From contig CAVYXV010000005.1 in assembly GCA_963772585.1 (NCBI GenBank), forward strand, positions 237,149-301,148: DNA of 64,000 nucleotides, read 5' to 3'. Below are positions 50,858-60,901 of this stretch, piece by piece (the first letter of the stretch is position 1; the number at the start of each line of letters is the position of its first letter). The notes below the pieces were generated by a model that saw only the letters and a program-made list of their open reading frames with translations, did not search any database and had not been told where the DNA came from. The stretch comes from CAVVXN01 sp963772585. Its GTDB lineage: Bacteria; Planctomycetota; PLA2; JAEUHO01. Position numbers and translations under genes: made by a program.

Positions 50858-52059
50858 AGCTCGAGACCCACATCCTGCAAAACTTCGCCCCGGCGAACCT
50901 GAACCGCGATGACACGGGGGCGCCCAAGGACTGTCTCTTCGGTGGCCACCGCCGGGCCCGGATCTCCAGCCAATGCCTGAAGCGCGCCATGCGACAGGCG
51001 TTCGTCGAACACGACCTCCTCGGCCCGGAGGGCGGCGGAATGCTGGCTGCGCGCACGAAGCGCCTCGTCGATTCGACGGCGCGCATCCTGGCCGCTGGAG
51101 GAAGGGACGAGTCGGAGGCCCGCCAGCTGACGGCCTTCGCACTACAAAGCGCCAAGTTGAAAGTGGACGAGGAACACAAGACCGAGTACCTGCTCTACCT
51201 CCCCTCGCGCACCATCCGTGGGCTCGCAGCGTGTGTGGAGGGGAACTGGGAGACCCTCGGGAAGGCCGCCACAGCAGAGGGAGCTGCTCCCGAGGAGAGC
51301 GGCCCTGGCAAGAAGAAGACGAAGAAGGCGGCGAAGCGTGCCGCGAAGGCAGCCGTCCCGGCGGAGGTGACACGGGCGGTGACCGCAGTCCTCGCCGACG
51401 GGAGCAAGACACCCGACCTCGCCCTCTTCGGGCGCATGATTGCGGACAACCCCGATTGGAATCTCGACGCATCGTGCCAGGTGGCCCACGCGATCTCGAC
51501 GAACAAGCTCACGACGGAGTTTGACTTCTTCACCGCCGTGGACGATCTGCGTCCAAAGGAGACCGCGGGATCGGACATGATGGGGACGGTGGCGTTCCAA
51601 TCGTCCTGCTTCTACCGCTACGCCTGCCTCGACGTGGATGCGCTGCGGAGGAACTTGGGCGCCGCCGATGAGGAGGAGGCCGACGATCTCGTCCGACGGA
51701 CCGTCGAGGCCTTCCTCCGGGCGAGCGCGATGGCCGTCCCGACCGGGAAGCAGAACAGCATGGCCGCACAGAACCGTCCTTCGTACCTGCTCGCGACGGT
51801 ACGCACGAGGGGTGTACCCCTGTCCCTGGCCAATGCCTTCCTTGCCCCCGTCCGACCCCAGAAGGCAACTAGCTTGGTGGAGGACTCCGTTCGCTCCCTG
51901 GAGGAGTATCTGGACCGCTCGCTGGCGTTGTGGGGTGACGACTTGGTCCTGATCGCATGCGGAGAGGGGGGAGAGGGCATCAGCTCGCGGCCCGTGCGGG
52001 CGCCTTCGTTCGAGGACTGGATCGAGGAGGTGGTGCGCGCCGTGGGAAGCGAACGATGA
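50854..52059 (+). CDS. casC: Cas7e (CasC), Cascade backbone subunit
   Basis: A 401-residue RRM-fold backbone protein that wraps crRNA: LETHILQNFAPANLNRDDTG, GHRRARISSQCLKRAMRQAF, DNPDWNLDASCQVAHAISTN, RASAMAVPTGKQNSMAAQNR. A Lys/Ala-rich insertion (KKKTKKAAKRAAKAAVPAE, residues about 151-170) is longer than in E. coli Cas7e. GTG start; ATGA overlap with cas5. Confidence 0.94.
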   Translation: MKLETHILQNFAPANLNRDDTGAPKDCLFGGHRRARISSQCLKRAMRQAFVEHDLLGPEGGGMLAARTKRLVDSTARILAAGGRDESEARQLTAFALQSAKLKVDEEHKTEYLLYLPSRTIRGLAACVEGNWETLGKAATAEGAAPEESGPGKKKTKKAAKRAAKAAVPAEVTRAVTAVLADGSKTPDLALFGRMIADNPDWNLDASCQVAHAISTNKLTTEFDFFTAVDDLRPKETAGSDMMGTVAFQSSCFYRYACLDVDALRRNLGAADEEEADDLVRRTVEAFLRASAMAVPTGKQNSMAAQNRPSYLLATVRTRGVPLSLANAFLAPVRPQKATSLVEDSVRSLEEYLDRSLALWGDDLVLIACGEGGEGISSRPVRAPSFEDWIEEVVRAVGSER

Positions 52060-52745
52060 GGAGCGTGCTCCTGCGTCTCGCCGGACCTCTCCAGTCATGG
52101 GGGACTCAGGGACGGTTCTGGATCCGCGACACGGACCGGGAACCGTCCAAGAGCGGCATCTTGGGCCTTGTCGGCGCCGCGATGGGGATGCCGCGAGGCG
52201 ACACGCAGCTCCTCGAGCGGCTCGGAGGCATGCGACTGGCGGTGCGGGTGGACCGGGAGGGCGCGCCCCTGCGCGACTACCACACAGCCGGCGGCGCCCA
52301 TTCTCCCGGAGCCGGTGGAATCTGGTCCATGGATCGGGGACGCAGGATCCCGGATCCGGCGGTCACGATCCGGTACTACCTCTGCGACGCGAGTTTCCTC
52401 GCAGCACTGGGCACGACAGATGAGGACCTGCTCTCCCGGGTCGCCCGTGCGCTCCAGGATCCGGTCTGGCCACTCTTCCTTGGCCGGCGATCTTGCCCGC
52501 CGTGCGAACCGGTCTTCGCAGGGAAAGTCGCCGCCGATCCGGAGACGGCATTGCGGCAGGCCCCGCTTGCGAAAGTAGACGCGACAGCACCCGACCGCGT
52601 GCGATTCGTCCTTGAGGATCCGAGCGGGGAGGGCGCCCTGCGGCCGGACGATCCCCGGAGCTTCGCCCTTTATGCCCGCCGCCATGCCCAGAGGTGCGTC
52701 CGCGTCGTGTACGTCGATCGCAACACGCTTCCCACAAGCTCATGA
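52056..52745 (+). CDS. casD: Cas5e (CasD), crRNA 5'-handle subunit
   Basis: A 229-residue Cas5e: VLLRLAGPLQSWGTQGRFWI, SKSGILGLVGAAMGM, LRDYHTAGGAH, FLGRRSCPPCEPVFAG. Binds the crRNA 5' handle and caps the backbone. ATGA overlap with cas7 and with cas6e. Confidence 0.94.
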   Translation: MRSVLLRLAGPLQSWGTQGRFWIRDTDREPSKSGILGLVGAAMGMPRGDTQLLERLGGMRLAVRVDREGAPLRDYHTAGGAHSPGAGGIWSMDRGRRIPDPAVTIRYYLCDASFLAALGTTDEDLLSRVARALQDPVWPLFLGRRSCPPCEPVFAGKVAADPETALRQAPLAKVDATAPDRVRFVLEDPSGEGALRPDDPRSFALYARRHAQRCVRVVYVDRNTLPTSS

Positions 52746-53434
52746 TTCTAACAAGACTGCTCCTCAATCCGGCCAGCCGACGCGTACAGCGCTGTCTCGC
52801 GGACAGCCAAGCACTACACCAGTTCGTCATGTCCCTCTTCGAGAGCCGGGCGTCCGCCCCCGCGCGGAAGTCGCTGGGCGTCCTCCATCGTCTGGATGTC
52901 TCGGAGCGGGAGGGCACATTCGCCCTACTCGTGCAGTCGCGGGAGCGACCCGACCCGTCGAGGCTCCCGTCGCATGCCTTGGATCCGCGGGCGGGCGAGA
53001 CGGCCGTGAGCTCCACGGACCTTGCGACGCTCCAGACCCTCGTGAAGGAAGGCGCCCAGTTCCGCTTCCGCCTGCGCGCCAATCCCACGCGGAAGATCGA
53101 CACGAAGTCTGCCGAGGACGGCGCACGCCGCCTCGGTCGACGTGTTCCCTTGAGGGGGGACGGTGCCAGGCTTCGCTGGCTCGTCAGGCGGCTTGAAGGG
53201 GGCGGCCTGCGCGTCATCCGGTCGGAGGCCGGCTGGCTGCTGACTCAACGCCCCGGGGGGACCACCACCGCTCGCCGACGCGGCGGTGACGCGCGGCATG
53301 AGATCCACGTCTTCGAGGGCGTGGCGGAGGTCGTCGATCCGGGGCAGGCATGGATCGCCGTCACGGAGGGCATCGGGCCGGCCAAGGCCTATGGGTGCGG
53401 CCTATTGTCGCTGGCCCCCCTCAGTGGTCGGTAG
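52742..53434 (+). CDS. casE: Cas6e (CasE), crRNA-processing endoribonuclease
   Basis: A 230-residue double-RRM RNase that cleaves the repeat hairpin. His26 (QALHQFVMSLF) matches the position of the catalytic His of the family, and the C-terminal glycine-rich loop GIGPAKAYGCGLLSLAPL is present. Last cas gene; the CRISPR leader follows its stop. Confidence 0.94.
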   Translation: MILTRLLLNPASRRVQRCLADSQALHQFVMSLFESRASAPARKSLGVLHRLDVSEREGTFALLVQSRERPDPSRLPSHALDPRAGETAVSSTDLATLQTLVKEGAQFRFRLRANPTRKIDTKSAEDGARRLGRRVPLRGDGARLRWLVRRLEGGGLRVIRSEAGWLLTQRPGGTTTARRRGGDARHEIHVFEGVAEVVDPGQAWIAVTEGIGPAKAYGCGLLSLAPLSGR

Positions 53435-53543
53435 ATCGGGCCCTCGTCTCTCGGTCCCCCTTCCCCTCTCTTTGACAGCATGTCGTTTTGGTGCTGCACA
53501 AGCGGTAGGGTCGCGTCCGTGGGTTGCCCCCCCACACGTTGCT
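53435..53543 (+). promoter_or_regulatory. CRISPR leader
   Basis: 109 bases between cas6e and the first repeat, less GC-rich than its surroundings (TTTGACAGCATGTCGTTTTG). A TTGACA at 53472-53477 with TGCACA 17 bases later is a possible promoter. The only degenerate repeat I saw lies at the far end of the array, which supports the leader being here. Confidence 0.7.
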
Positions 53544-56500
53544 CTCGTCCCCACGCGCGTGGGGGTGAACCGACTCGCCGTCGCGCCGATCCGTACCGCG
53601 TCGAGCTCGTCCCCACGCGCGTGGGGGTGAACCGGAAGACGTCAAGCTCGAAGACGGCGAGACGGACTCGTCCCCACGCGCGTGGGGGTGAACCGGCGGA
53701 GGCGCGTCGGCCTACCCTCCCTGGTACCTCGTCCCCACGCGCGTGGGGGTGAACCGTAGTGCTCCGCGCCGGCAAGCTCCGCCACCGCCTCGTCCCCACG
53801 CGCGTGGGGGTGAACCGGTCTGCCGGGAGGGCACGCAGGACGTGTACGACTCGTCCCCACGCGCGTGGGGGTGAACCGGGACCCGTCACACCCCCGTCGG
53901 GCCCACCGGTCTCGTCCCCACGCGCGTGGGGGTGAACCGGCTGCGGCGCAACCGCTCGACCTCGGCGCGGACTCGTCCCCACGCGCGTGGGGGTGAACCG
54001 TCGAAGTCGAAGGCGTCGAAGGCGTCGAAGGCCTCGTCCCCACGCGCGTGGGGGTGAACCGAACGAGTTTCCGGTGATTCGTGGCACGTGGGACTCGTCC
54101 CCACGCGCGTGGGGGTGAACCGTCCATGGAGTTGTTCCTGAAGGCCGCTCGCAACTCGTCCCCACGCGCGTGGGGGTGAACCGGGTGTCGGCCTGCCGCG
54201 CGAGCTGCTCGAGGACTCGTCCCCACGCGCGTGGGGGTGAACCGGAAGCGGCCCGGGGTGGTGGCGCGAAGAAGGTCTCGTCCCCACGCGCGTGGGGGTG
54301 AACCGTCAGCGTCGGTCGGATACCCCATCACTCCCCGCTCGTCCCCACGCGCGTGGGGGTGAACCGGGGGCCGAGGTCTTCGTATGCCGGGGGATCGACT
54401 CGTCCCCACGCGCGTGGGGGTGAACCGGACACGGACGACGACCCGGACACGGTCCACGACTCGTCCCCACGCGCGTGGGGGTGAACCGCTCAAGGCGATG
54501 GAGGACGGCGCGATGGACTTCTCGTCCCCACGCGCGTGGGGGTGAACCGTCGATGGGGTCCATCGGCCGCTGGGTGCTGCCCTCGTCCCCACGCGCGTGG
54601 GGGTGAACCGGCGGGCGTCCTCCTCCTGGCAGAAGTAGCGCCTCGTCCCCACGCGCGTGGGGGTGAACCGGATCTCAAGGTGTGGGGAGCCGCACGCGAC
54701 TCCTCGTCCCCACGCGCGTGGGGGTGAACCGTGCGTGCGGATCAACTTGGACCACCTGAAGAACTCGTCCCCACGCGCGTGGGGGTGAACCGGAGGCTGC
54801 GGCGAAGAAGGAGAGTGCGGAGGCCTCGTCCCCACGCGCGTGGGGGTGAACCGGCGACGAGGGCGGTGCACTCCGGGCAGGTCTTCTCGTCCCCACGCGC
54901 GTGGGGGTGAACCGAGAACACGCGGCGCGGACTCAAGGGTGAGCTGCTCGTCCCCACGCGCGTGGGGGTGAACCGGGAAAAGGGCTACCGGTTGTGGTCG
55001 TGGGGGGCTCGTCCCCACGCGCGTGGGGGTGAACCGTGGTTCGCGTCGAACGTCCACCACCTCGATCACTCGTCCCCACGCGCGTGGGGGTGAACCGTAG
55101 CTTTGGACGGAAAGTCCGCCACCCGATCCCTCGTCCCCACGCGCGTGGGGGTGAACCGGGGGACACCGATGCGGGCTGACACACTTCCGACTCGTCCCCA
55201 CGCGCGTGGGGGTGAACCGCCTTGAGCGTCTGCCCGTTGATCGAGTAGCCGCTCGTCCCCACGCGCGTGGGGGTGAACCGTACGTGCTCCGCATCGACCC
55301 CTCCACGCGCAACTCGTCCCCACGCGCGTGGGGGTGAACCGTGACGACCGCCCTCCTCACAGCCCCGAGACAGCTCGTCCCCACGCGCGTGGGGGTGAAC
55401 CGGTCGTCGTCGCTTCGTCTCGTAGCTCATCGCCTCGTCCCCACGCGCGTGGGGGTGAACCGGCAGCGATAAGCGTGAAGGACGATGGTTCCGCGTCTCG
55501 TCCCCACGCGCGTGGGGGTGAACCGTACGCCGCGATCTTGTCGCTCACGACTTCCTCGACTCGTCCCCACGCGCGTGGGGGTGAACCGGTCAATGTCCGG
55601 CGAACATCGACGTGCGACTCCTCGTCCCCACGCGCGTGGGGGTGAACCGATCGGAACCGTCACCGACACGGGCTTCCCCGCCTCGTCCCCACGCGCGTGG
55701 GGGTGAACCGTTGTGGGTCCTCGTGGCCTACTTCTCCGAGGCCTCGTCCCCACGCGCGTGGGGGTGAACCGGGGTCACAGTGACCATGCGCTCTCGCCAA
55801 CGGCTCGTCCCCACGCGCGTGGGGGTGAACCGTTGAACCGTCCGTCATGCGCGTCCGTATCCCACTCGTCCCCACGCGCGTGGGGGTGAACCGCTGGTGG
55901 ACCTCAACTGGTCACCTGGCGAGCACTCGTCCCCACGCGCGTGGGGGTGAACCGGAAGCCAGCGATGACCCGCGAGACGATGCGAGCTCGTCCCCACGCG
56001 CGTGGGGGTGAACCGGACGACGACGATGACCCACGAGACGAACCCCGCTCGTCCCCACGCGCGTGGGGGTGAACCGTCGTCGGTGCTGGACTCGATCCAG
56101 TACACCCTCTCGTCCCCACGCGCGTGGGGGTGAACCGTAGGGATTGTCCGGGATGACGTTGTAGGTCGCCTCGTCCCCACGCGCGTGGGGGTGAACCGCT
56201 CAACACACACTGCTCGGCTACCTGTTTGGCCTCGTCCCCACGCGCGTGGGGGTGAACCGCTGGTCGTGTTGCCGATCAGGTCCAGCAGGCCCTCGTCCCC
56301 ACGCGCGTGGGGGTGAACCGGTCTATCTCGTGGGAGATCAAGCGCGCGTGTCCTCGTCCCCACGCGCGTGGGGGTGAACCGTACGTCCGGTGGGGCTCCG
56401 AGGGCGGCTTCTACTCGTCCCCACGCGCGTGGGGGTGAACCGATGCCACCGATGATCCCGGCTCCTCGCCTTCCCTCGTCCCCACGCGCGTGGGGGTGAA

Positions 56501-57174
56501 CCGGTGACGTACAGGTGGAACTCGCTCAAGCGCGCCTCGTCCCCACGCGCGTGGGGGTGAACCGCCGGAGCAGGCGAAAGCGGCGCTCCCGTGGTACTCG
56601 TCCCCACGCGCGTGGGGGTGAACCGTACGTGGATCAGGGCTTTGCCACGCGCCTTCGCTCGTCCCCACGCGCGTGGGGGTGAACCGTCCTGCGGGCGCGC
56701 CTCGGTGGCCTCGATGTCCTCGTCCCCACGCGCGTGGGGGTGAACCGCTGATTCAGGAGGGCCGCGTCGTCGACGTCGACTCGTCCCCACGCGCGTGGGG
56801 GTGAACCGGTAGGTGGCGTCGTCGTCCCGGCGGCACTCCCCTCGTCCCCACGCGCGTGGGGGTGAACCGGGGGCGCCCGATGACCCACGAGACGATGCGA
56901 GCTCGTCCCCACGCGCGTGGGGGTGAACCGGGAGTTCACGATGAGCTACGAGACGATGCAGACTCGTCCCCACGCGCGTGGGGGTGAACCGGGGGGCAGG
57001 TGGTCCACGCGGCGCCCGCAGGTCTCGTCCCCACGCGCGTGGGGGTGATCCGGCCGGCGCCGCGTTCTTCGGGGAAAACATGACCTCGTCCCCACGCGCG
57101 TGGGGGTGAACCGTAGTCAACCTCGGCGGGGTAGGGATTCCCGCTCTCGTCCCCACGCGCGTGGGGGTGAACCG
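53544..57174 (+). CRISPR. type I-E CRISPR array, 60 repeats, 59 spacers
   Basis: Repeat is 29 bases, CTC then GTCCCCACGCGCGTGGGG then GTGAACCG with a G-run, around a perfect 16-base palindrome CCCCACGCGCGTGGGG. I counted 60 starts from 53544 to 57146. Spacing is mostly 61, i.e. 32-base spacers, with a few of 31, 33 or 34. Repeats are essentially identical except that at 57024-57052 (GTGATCCG). Long translated frames inside the array are artefacts of the periodicity. Confidence 0.98.
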
Positions 57175-57542
57175 TGCTGCTCGGCATGTCGTCGCCCACG
57201 CTACGCTGCAGTGGATTGCTCACGCTTTTCTGCAGTAAGCGTGCAGGGCACGAGGGGTAGGCACGAAGGGGAGGGGGCCGAGCAGGGGGCCTTCAGAACT
57301 CGCGTTGGGCGAGGTCTGCGTCGCGTCGGCTGTCGAGGGAACGCCGATACGCCGGAAGCAGGAGTCGGACGCATTCGAGGAGAGGCACGAGGGTGGGCAA
57401 GGACGCGCCCCTTCAACGCCAGTCTCTATCACAGCGTGGAAGAGAAGGTCATGGCCCACAGAATGCACCCGCCCTAGAGAGCCAGCCGAGCCGAGCAGCC
57501 AGCACCGCGCGCCATCAACCTCATTCCCGTACACTGCTGCGA
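57175..57542. other. CRISPR trailer and gene-free stretch
   Basis: Begins just past the last repeat. It contains a short inverted repeat CACGCTT (57221-57227) / AAGCGTG (57237-57243) that could end the precursor crRNA. No gene supported. Confidence 0.45.
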
Positions 57543-58040
57543 ATGAAGCAAGAACACCACATCGGTCCGATGAGCGGGCGCGCGGTCCTGACGGCCGACG
57601 CAAAGCGCGTTCTGGCGGCAAGCCTATTCGACAAGGGGAGAGCCTTCCTGGCGGCATCGGAGTTGCTACGCAGTAGGATCACCGACGAACACGAGTCGCA
57701 CCTATATGTGGTCCTCCACCTCTTCTGCCAGGGCATTGAGTGCCTGTTGAAGGGCCTGCTTCTCTGGCGGAACTACGACAAGTACTATGCGCGGCTCCGC
57801 CGACTCGGACACGACTTGGAGCGACTTGCCAAGGCGACGTCCACCGAGTTCGGGATGAACGCGCCAAGAGGTGAAGTCGCAGGAGAGCTCGCCACGCTGG
57901 GCCTTTGGTACCGGAAGCACCAACTGCGCTATGTGGGCTCGTTGGACATCCTGATAGCGCCCGCGTCGATCCACGCATCCCATCTGCGAAGAAGGGCGAC
58001 TGCTGTTGCACGGCTCGCAAGGCGGCACCTGACGAGGTAG
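57543..58040 (+). CDS. HEPN-like protein next to the CRISPR array
   Basis: A 165-residue, strongly helical protein: SLFDKGRAFLAASELLRSRI, then LYVVLHLFCQGIECLLKGLL and YYARLRRLGHDLERLAKATS. The GHDL segment with an Arg five residues before the His (RLRRLGH) fits the Rx4-6H motif of HEPN ribonuclease-type proteins. Such proteins serve in toxin-antitoxin and abortive-infection systems. ATG 57543; no nucleotidyltransferase (MNT) partner is adjacent. Family call is by pattern only. Confidence 0.55.
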   Translation: MKQEHHIGPMSGRAVLTADAKRVLAASLFDKGRAFLAASELLRSRITDEHESHLYVVLHLFCQGIECLLKGLLLWRNYDKYYARLRRLGHDLERLAKATSTEFGMNAPRGEVAGELATLGLWYRKHQLRYVGSLDILIAPASIHASHLRRRATAVARLARRHLTR

Positions 58041-59363
58041 ATAGGGTCGAAGCCAGGTGAGCGAATGATCTTCCCGCAGCGAGGTGCCCATCTTGGCTTT
58101 GGGCTCCTGGCTCGGTCATGGCACACCGGGATCCCCTCGATCGAGCCGGCGATGCCTCCGTCACGAAGTGCTCGGAGTTGAATCGCAACAGTGACCACTC
58201 CCTGCCGAGTTCCCCCGCCCCAAGCGGCCGGCGAGGAGCTGGAGCTCCAACTCGGCCTTGCGCAGCCGGTCCTCGCGGCTCGTTGCGTCTTGGCGCACCT
58301 TCTGGGAACTGCGGATCCACACGATCCGGTAGCCCTCCTCGGTCTGCTGCGGTCCCTGTGCCGTGCTCGCATAGACGTCCGGCCCGTCCTCCTGGCGGCG
58401 CTGCGGCGGCTTCTCGAGGATCTTGCGCCAGCGGGCCGTCTGCGTCCCATCCCGTCTGGCGCCTGGCCAGCAGCCGGGAGGGGCACCAGCGCTGCCAACT
58501 CGTTCGCCAGGGCGACGTCGAGTGGGCGCAGGAACACGTGGGTCGCTACAAGAACCTGCGCCTCATGTCGCTGCCTGCGCGCAGAGTGCGCCTTCAGGCT
58601 CACGCTCACGCTGAGCCTCTCACCATGCAGCGCGCACGTACCCAGAAGAGCCTGGGCCTCGCCATGGCCGAGACTGAGGCCATGCGATGGGCAGAGGCCC
58701 TGGGTGAAGTCCACGTGGCGAAGAAGACACTCCAAGCAGACATCTCGGGTTGGCGGTTCGGGATTGCCATCAAGGGCCGGTTTGTCCCCCTGTCCCGTGC
58801 AGAGTTTGAGCCGGACGTTGACTCTTCCGGCAAGTTACGGGGTTTCCGGTGGGGAGTCGGTCGCGTTTGGCTATCGCGCGCGCGAGGGGGCCCTGAGAGG
58901 GCACCAGAATCTGCGCCCTGTAGAGGTTCCACTTCTGCATGAAGGTGGAACCTGCCCGGGCCATGTCCCGCAGAGGCTTATTTTCAGGCCTCTGGGCCGC
59001 CTCCGTGCCGAGTTCTCCGGAATCCTGAACCTCCACAGCCCGCAGACCCCCTGCGTGGGCGGCGTGCGTTCCTGCCCTTGACCGTGGCCGGGGCGCAGAC
59101 TGGACGGGATGAGACGAGTCGTAACCGATCGTGGGGGGGGGTAGGATCCGGGCAGTCCTTCAGGGGGTGAGACTCCGGGTAATCGCTCAGGGGGTAAGAC
59201 TCGGGGTAAGCGTTCAGCCTCTCCTCCGCCTCCCCGCACGCTGCACGGCTCACCTCTTCGAACCAGGGATGAGGGCATTGATCTGCTGACCCGTCAGGGC
59301 CTGGATGGTGAGAAGGCCAAGGCGTGGTGGGATTCGGGAGCAGGACCGCGTACCGTAGAAGGA
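58041..59363. pseudogene. transposase remnants, no intact gene
   Basis: On the minus strand around 58200-58460 a frame without start reads GYRIVWIRSSQKVRQDATSR then EDRLRKAELELQLLAGRLG, like IS1634-type transposases. On the plus strand around 58460-58860 another open stretch (GDVEWAQEHVGRYKNLRLMS, then DISGWRFGIAIKGRF) has no recognised family. Near 59151-59217 short direct repeats of TCAGGGGGT(G/A)A occur. Overall a decayed region. Confidence 0.45.
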
Positions 59364-59654
59364 ATGACGCCCGGGAGGCGGTACGTACGAGACTCTCAGT
59401 ATCCGCAGAAGATCGGGGACCCCGGCAAGGGTTCCTTCCTTACCGATCGAACGTATGGGAGCGCTGCTGAGGCGAAGTCAGCGCTAGACTTGCGAGAACT
59501 TCCGCGCTACGAGCAGATTGTTGAGATCGTGGATGTCGGTCAGCCAGTCCAAGGCATTCGGTCCGGAATCGCGAGTGGTGCGGACGATGCCGTCCAGATC
59601 GCACTGCCGAGGCCCGACGTCTATCGGATCGTTGGGCAGAGGGAGATCCGATGA
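59364..59654 (+). CDS. possible polymorphic-toxin C-terminal domain (orphan)
   Basis: A 96-residue protein, no clear family: RRYVRDSQYPQKIGDPGKG, FLTDRTYGSAAEAKSALDL, ELPRYEQIVEIVDVGQPVQG, PDVYRIVGQREIR. The pattern GDPGxGxFLTDxTYxSAAEA is of the kind seen at the ends of secreted polymorphic toxins. The next gene overlaps by 4 bases, like an immunity gene. May be a truncated toxin tip without delivery domains. Confidence 0.4.
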   Translation: MTPGRRYVRDSQYPQKIGDPGKGSFLTDRTYGSAAEAKSALDLRELPRYEQIVEIVDVGQPVQGIRSGIASGADDAVQIALPRPDVYRIVGQREIR

Positions 59655-59929
59655 CCGAACTGACGCCTCCCGCCGTCGTGCTTGCTATCCGCCGGGCGAC
59701 TGGCCTGCTATCCGGAAGTCTGACCGCGGCTGATATCTCCGACAACTGGACTGAAGAGGCGCGCCAGAGTTTCCTTGCGTGGATGCAAGAACTCTCAGCG
59801 CGTGCTGGTCGTGGAGAATCGGTCAGGGGTGCGTCAATGTCCATCATTCGCAATTTGGATGTCAACGGAATACAGAGTGGCCGTCTCCACGATGCAGTGC
59901 TGGCCGTGCAGCGGGCATGGCGGCCATAG
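59651..59929 (+). CDS. possible immunity protein partner
   Basis: A 92-residue helical protein from ATG 59651 (ATGA overlap): TELTPPAVVLAIRRATGLLS, WTEEARQSFLAWMQELSA. No family recognised; the assignment rests on size, coupling and its place behind a toxin-like ORF. Confidence 0.4.
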   Translation: MTELTPPAVVLAIRRATGLLSGSLTAADISDNWTEEARQSFLAWMQELSARAGRGESVRGASMSIIRNLDVNGIQSGRLHDAVLAVQRAWRP

Positions 59930-59960
59930 TGAGCCTGCGCGGCGTGGACCCCGAAGCGCC

Positions 59961-60632
59961 TCAAGTCGCCACCAGCGAAGGGCCCTCACTTCGGTTGAGC
60001 CGCGCTTGGATAGCACGCTGCAGGAAGTCGAGAATCGACCGGTCCTGCGCCCGCAGGCTCTCGCTCACAGTGAGCATCCGCTCGGCGAAGCGGGAGCCGG
60101 CCTTGCTCGCAGAACCGAACGAACCCTTCCTCCAGAGGACCGCCTTCCTCAGCGAGCGCTCGGCAGCATTGTTCGTGGGCTCGACGCCCTCGACCCTGGC
60201 GAAGGTCCACAGGGCCTCGCCGTACTCCAGCAGGTCCTTCGCGATCTTGCGGGCGGCGGGAACGGGGTTGCTGACGTGACGACGCAGCAGCCGTTCAAGC
60301 CGCTTACGGATCGGTTTCAACCTGCGCCGAAGGACCCGCCGCGTGATCTCGCCCTCGCGGAGGCGATACCATTCTCGGAACACGGCCTTCACGATTCGCT
60401 GCCCCGCGACGCCGAGGCTTCGGGCATTGCCTCCTCGCTCCTCCAGCCCGAGAAGTTTCGGAGCAGGTGCCCAGCAGAGTTGGCTGTTCCTCGTGTCGTG
60501 CGCCCGATAGACCGAGAAACGGTCCGTGATGAGGAAGCCCTCGAAGGCGAAGAGCAACTTGCGGAGCGCTTCGCGGTTGCGGCGCGGGTCGATGCGGAAC
60601 CCCACCGGCGCGGTTGGCCAGGATGCACACAC
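59961..60632 (-). pseudogene. IS66-family transposase, C-terminal remnant
   Basis: The last about 220 residues of an IS66 transposase: GFLITDRFSVYRAHDTRNSQ (second catalytic Asp region), FARVEGVEPTNNAAERSLRK (catalytic Glu region) and FGSASKAGSRFAERMLTV. The N-terminal half, other IS66 ORFs and terminal repeats were not found; it is truncated near 60640. Confidence 0.75.
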
Positions 60633-60901
60633 CCCTTACACGAGGTTCAGACTTGCTACGTGACAGAGCACCATCGTCCATCCCGCCGATGCAGCCGTGG
60701 CCCTGAAACGCCCGCGCCAGGCCGGTTTCAGGACTCCCCATTCGCGGTCAACGAGGCCGAAACGACAGAAGTGTGGCCCCCCTCCGGACTCTCCCCCGTG
60801 GCTCTCGCTTGTGCGGGCCCGCCTCCACGGGAGGCGCGGGCGCCGCGGGAACTACCGCGGGGGGGCCTCGTACCGACGCGCCGACTCCAGGGTCCCGGGG
60901 A

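Noticed and set aside
53544..57174. Self-targeting spacers against the two prophages
   Set aside because: I compared several spacers by eye with the prophage genes and saw no match, but this is not exhaustive; a local alignment of all 59 spacers to 1-43.7 kb would decide.
53421..57223. Long open frames with repeated RVGTS/HPHARGDE/PPRAWGR patterns
   Set aside because: They are translations of the 61-base periodic CRISPR array and have no independent support as genes.
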